The notes under the pieces: generated by a model
Seen by the model: only the letters and a program-made list of their open reading frames with translations
The model's database searches: none
Told to the model about the DNA's origin: nothing
Program-made: the position numbers and the translations under genes
Shown here: positions 62,612 through 64,000 of the stretch, piece after piece
Layout of the letters: the number at the start of each line of letters is the position of its first letter
How positions within the stretch are numbered: position 1 is the first letter of the stretch
Source of the DNA: Spartobacteria bacterium
GTDB lineage: Bacteria; Verrucomicrobiota; Verrucomicrobiia; Chthoniobacterales; UBA10450
Length of the DNA: 64,000 nt
Assembly (NCBI GenBank): GCA_003167555.1
Contig: PMSN01000009.1
Span: forward strand, 62,001 to 126,000
Direction: 5' to 3'

Positions 62612-63547
62612 ATGGAAAAGAAAATTGCGTTGCTGTTCGCTGGTCAGGGAGCGCAATCGGTCGGGATGGGGCGCGATCTGGCGGCGCACCATCCGGCGGC
62701 TGGGGATTTGTTCCAGCAGGCGGACCAGATTCTCGGACGTTCCCTCAGCGGCATCGCCTGGAACGGACCGCTCGAGGAATTGACCAAGACTTCGAATTGC
62801 CAGCCGGCGCTTTACGTTCACGGGCTCGCCTGTCTGGCCGCCTTGCGCAATGTCGCGGGCGATTTCCGGGTCGAGGCGGCGGCCGGGCTGTCGTTAGGCG
62901 AATGGACCGCGCACGCCGCTGCCGGCACTTTTAGTTTCGCGACGGGACTGAAACTTGTCGAAACGCGCGGGCGTTTGATGGATGCGGCCTGCGCGGCCAC
63001 AGCCGGCGCGATGGCCGCGATGATTGGCGCGGATGAAAGCACCGTGCGGAGTTTGGCCGCCGACACCGACGTGGATGTCGCAAATATCAACGCGCCGGGC
63101 CAGATCGTCATTTCCGGTGAAAGCGCGAAGGTGGAGCTGGCCGTGAGCCTGGCGAAAGAACATGGCATTCGCCGCGCGACCCTGCTGAACGTCGCGGGCG
63201 CCTACCATTCTCGTCTGATGAATTCGGCCTACGACGCACTGGACGAGCCGTTGCTCGAAGCGGAATTGCAGGTGCCGCGTTTTCCCGTGATCAGCAACGT
63301 CACCGGCGAACAGGTGGTGGCGTTGCCGGATATCCGGAGCACACTTCGAGAGCAGGTCACGAGCACGGTGCGCTGGAGCGAGTGCATGGAGAATTTGCTC
63401 TCGCGCGGCTGCGATCTCTTCATCGAACTCGGCCCGGGCGAAGTGCTGGCCGGATTGCTGCGCAGAGTCCGCAAGGATGTCGACGTGATCAGCGTGAGCG
63501 ATCCCGCGTCGGTGCACGCGTGCGTTGAAAAGTTGCGCGCGCTCTAG
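62612..63547 (+). CDS. fabD: Malonyl-CoA:ACP transacylase
   Basis: A 311-residue FabD. The nucleophile is Ser94 in AGLSLGEWTA, His199 in AGAYHSRLM is its partner, and FAGQGAQSVGMGRDL is the N-terminal block. It loads malonyl groups on acyl carrier protein to start fatty acid elongation. It begins a rightward transcription unit that continues with a YqeY-like gene 38 bases on. Confidence 0.96.
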   Translation: MEKKIALLFAGQGAQSVGMGRDLAAHHPAAGDLFQQADQILGRSLSGIAWNGPLEELTKTSNCQPALYVHGLACLAALRNVAGDFRVEAAAGLSLGEWTAHAAAGTFSFATGLKLVETRGRLMDAACAATAGAMAAMIGADESTVRSLAADTDVDVANINAPGQIVISGESAKVELAVSLAKEHGIRRATLLNVAGAYHSRLMNSAYDALDEPLLEAELQVPRFPVISNVTGEQVVALPDIRSTLREQVTSTVRWSECMENLLSRGCDLFIELGPGEVLAGLLRRVRKDVDVISVSDPASVHACVEKLRAL

Positions 63548-63585
63548 GGGCTTGCCCTCGCTGGCCCCTGCTCTAGCTTGCTCGC

Positions 63586-64000
63586 ATGACTTTGCCGGAG
63601 CGCATCGATTCCGATTTGAAAGACGCCATGCGCGCCAAAGATGCCGCGCGGCTCGGCGTTCTCCGCCTGCTCAAATCCGCGCTGAAATATTCCGCGATCG
63701 AAAAAGCGGGCGCGGACGGACAACTCGATGACGTGGAAGCGGCGCAGGTAATCCGGAAGCAAGTGAAGCAGCGGCAGGACTCGATTGAGAGTTTCGAAAA
63801 AGGCGGGCGCCCTGAGCTCGCTGCGAAAGAAAAAGACGAGCTGGCGATTTTGAACGCGTATTTGCCGAAGGGTCTCGAAGCGGACGAACTGACGAAAATT
63901 GTGCGTGAAACAATCAGCGAGATCGGCGCGACTTCGAGAGCGCAGATGGGCGCGGTGATGAAGGCGCTTCAGGGGAAAGTGGCGGGGCGGGCGGATGGGA
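63586..64000 (+). CDS. GatB/YqeY-domain protein, cut by window end
   Basis: The first 138 residues of a YqeY-type protein, running off the right edge. DLKDAMRAKDAARLGVLRLL, VIRKQVKQRQDSIESFEKGG and AYLPKGLEADELTKIV are family blocks, and the frame stops at the edge without a stop codon. Members are RNA-binding helical proteins related to the tail of GatB. Only a few residues should be missing, since the family is about 150 long. Confidence 0.9.
   Translation, partial: MTLPERIDSDLKDAMRAKDAARLGVLRLLKSALKYSAIEKAGADGQLDDVEAAQVIRKQVKQRQDSIESFEKGGRPELAAKEKDELAILNAYLPKGLEADELTKIVRETISEIGATSRAQMGAVMKALQGKVAGRADG

Overview
The window reads as a stretch of core chromosome from a GC-rich, Gram-negative member of the Verrucomicrobiota, probably a Chthoniobacterales-like soil lineage. 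That placement is an inference from several things seen together: lipid A synthesis (lpxK), lysine/peptidoglycan precursor synthesis through LL-diaminopimelate aminotransferase (dapL), hopanoid genes (shc, hpnH), a PEP-CTERM-like exported protein, a prepilin-like gene cluster, a short omega subunit next to smpB, a fibronectin-III relic of a type I associate with this group, and many palindromic intergenic repeats. I see no prophage, plasmid, CRISPR array, insertion sequence or recognisable defence island.

Layout. 1-9 kb: a metal transporter with a His-Glu repeat, tRNA-Pro, a decayed fibronectin-III gene, a membrane-anchored TPR protein, a PEP-CTERM-like protein, about 0.7 kb of unexplained DNA, and a four-gene, tightly overlapping prepilin-like operon on the minus strand. 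8.7-18.8 kb: rpoZ and smpB, an MFS carrier, thpR, a membrane protein, a second MFS carrier, an orphan protein that may have an ATP-grasp fold, ruvA, an ArnT/PMT-type glycosyltransferase, a PAP2 phosphatase and tRNA-Ser. 19-27.6 kb: a radical SAM protein, an OPA-type carrier, a conserved hypothetical, an EamA carrier, a stand-alone LigD-type polymerase, lpxK overlapping thrB, an rRNA-methyltransferase-like gene and a DUF883 protein. 27.6-38.5 kb: dodecin, acs, a coiled-coil membrane protein, a VanX-like dipeptidase with a coupled membrane gene, an amino acid permease, then cutA, mnmA, an alkyladenine glycosylase and a TonB-C protein, a VOC protein and a low-complexity exported protein.

38.5-50 kb: an MFS carrier, a fused acyltransferase/acyl-ACP synthetase, a MaoC protein, tRNA-Met, an ECF-like sigma factor with a likely membrane anti-sigma partner, dapL, superoxide dismutase, and an hpnH-shc-DUF5655 hopanoid operon. 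50-64 kb: a CoA-binding protein, MarC, an M28 peptidase, purH, and a partial complex I cluster read leftward (nuoD, a BamE-like lipoprotein gene, a fused nuoE-nuoF, nuoG, nuoH, nuoI). At the right edge are a TonB-C protein, fabD and a truncated GatB/YqeY-domain gene.

The most notable points are the single-chain NuoE-NuoF whose linker looks as if it was encoded by an intergenic repeat, a PAP2 C-terminus made of the same repeat type, the split nuo operon, the translational overlap of shc with a shortened DUF5655 gene, the fibronectin-III relic beside tRNA-Pro, and at least four families of palindromic repeats. No wholly new multi-gene system is evident. All calls come from reading the sequence by eye; no database search was run.
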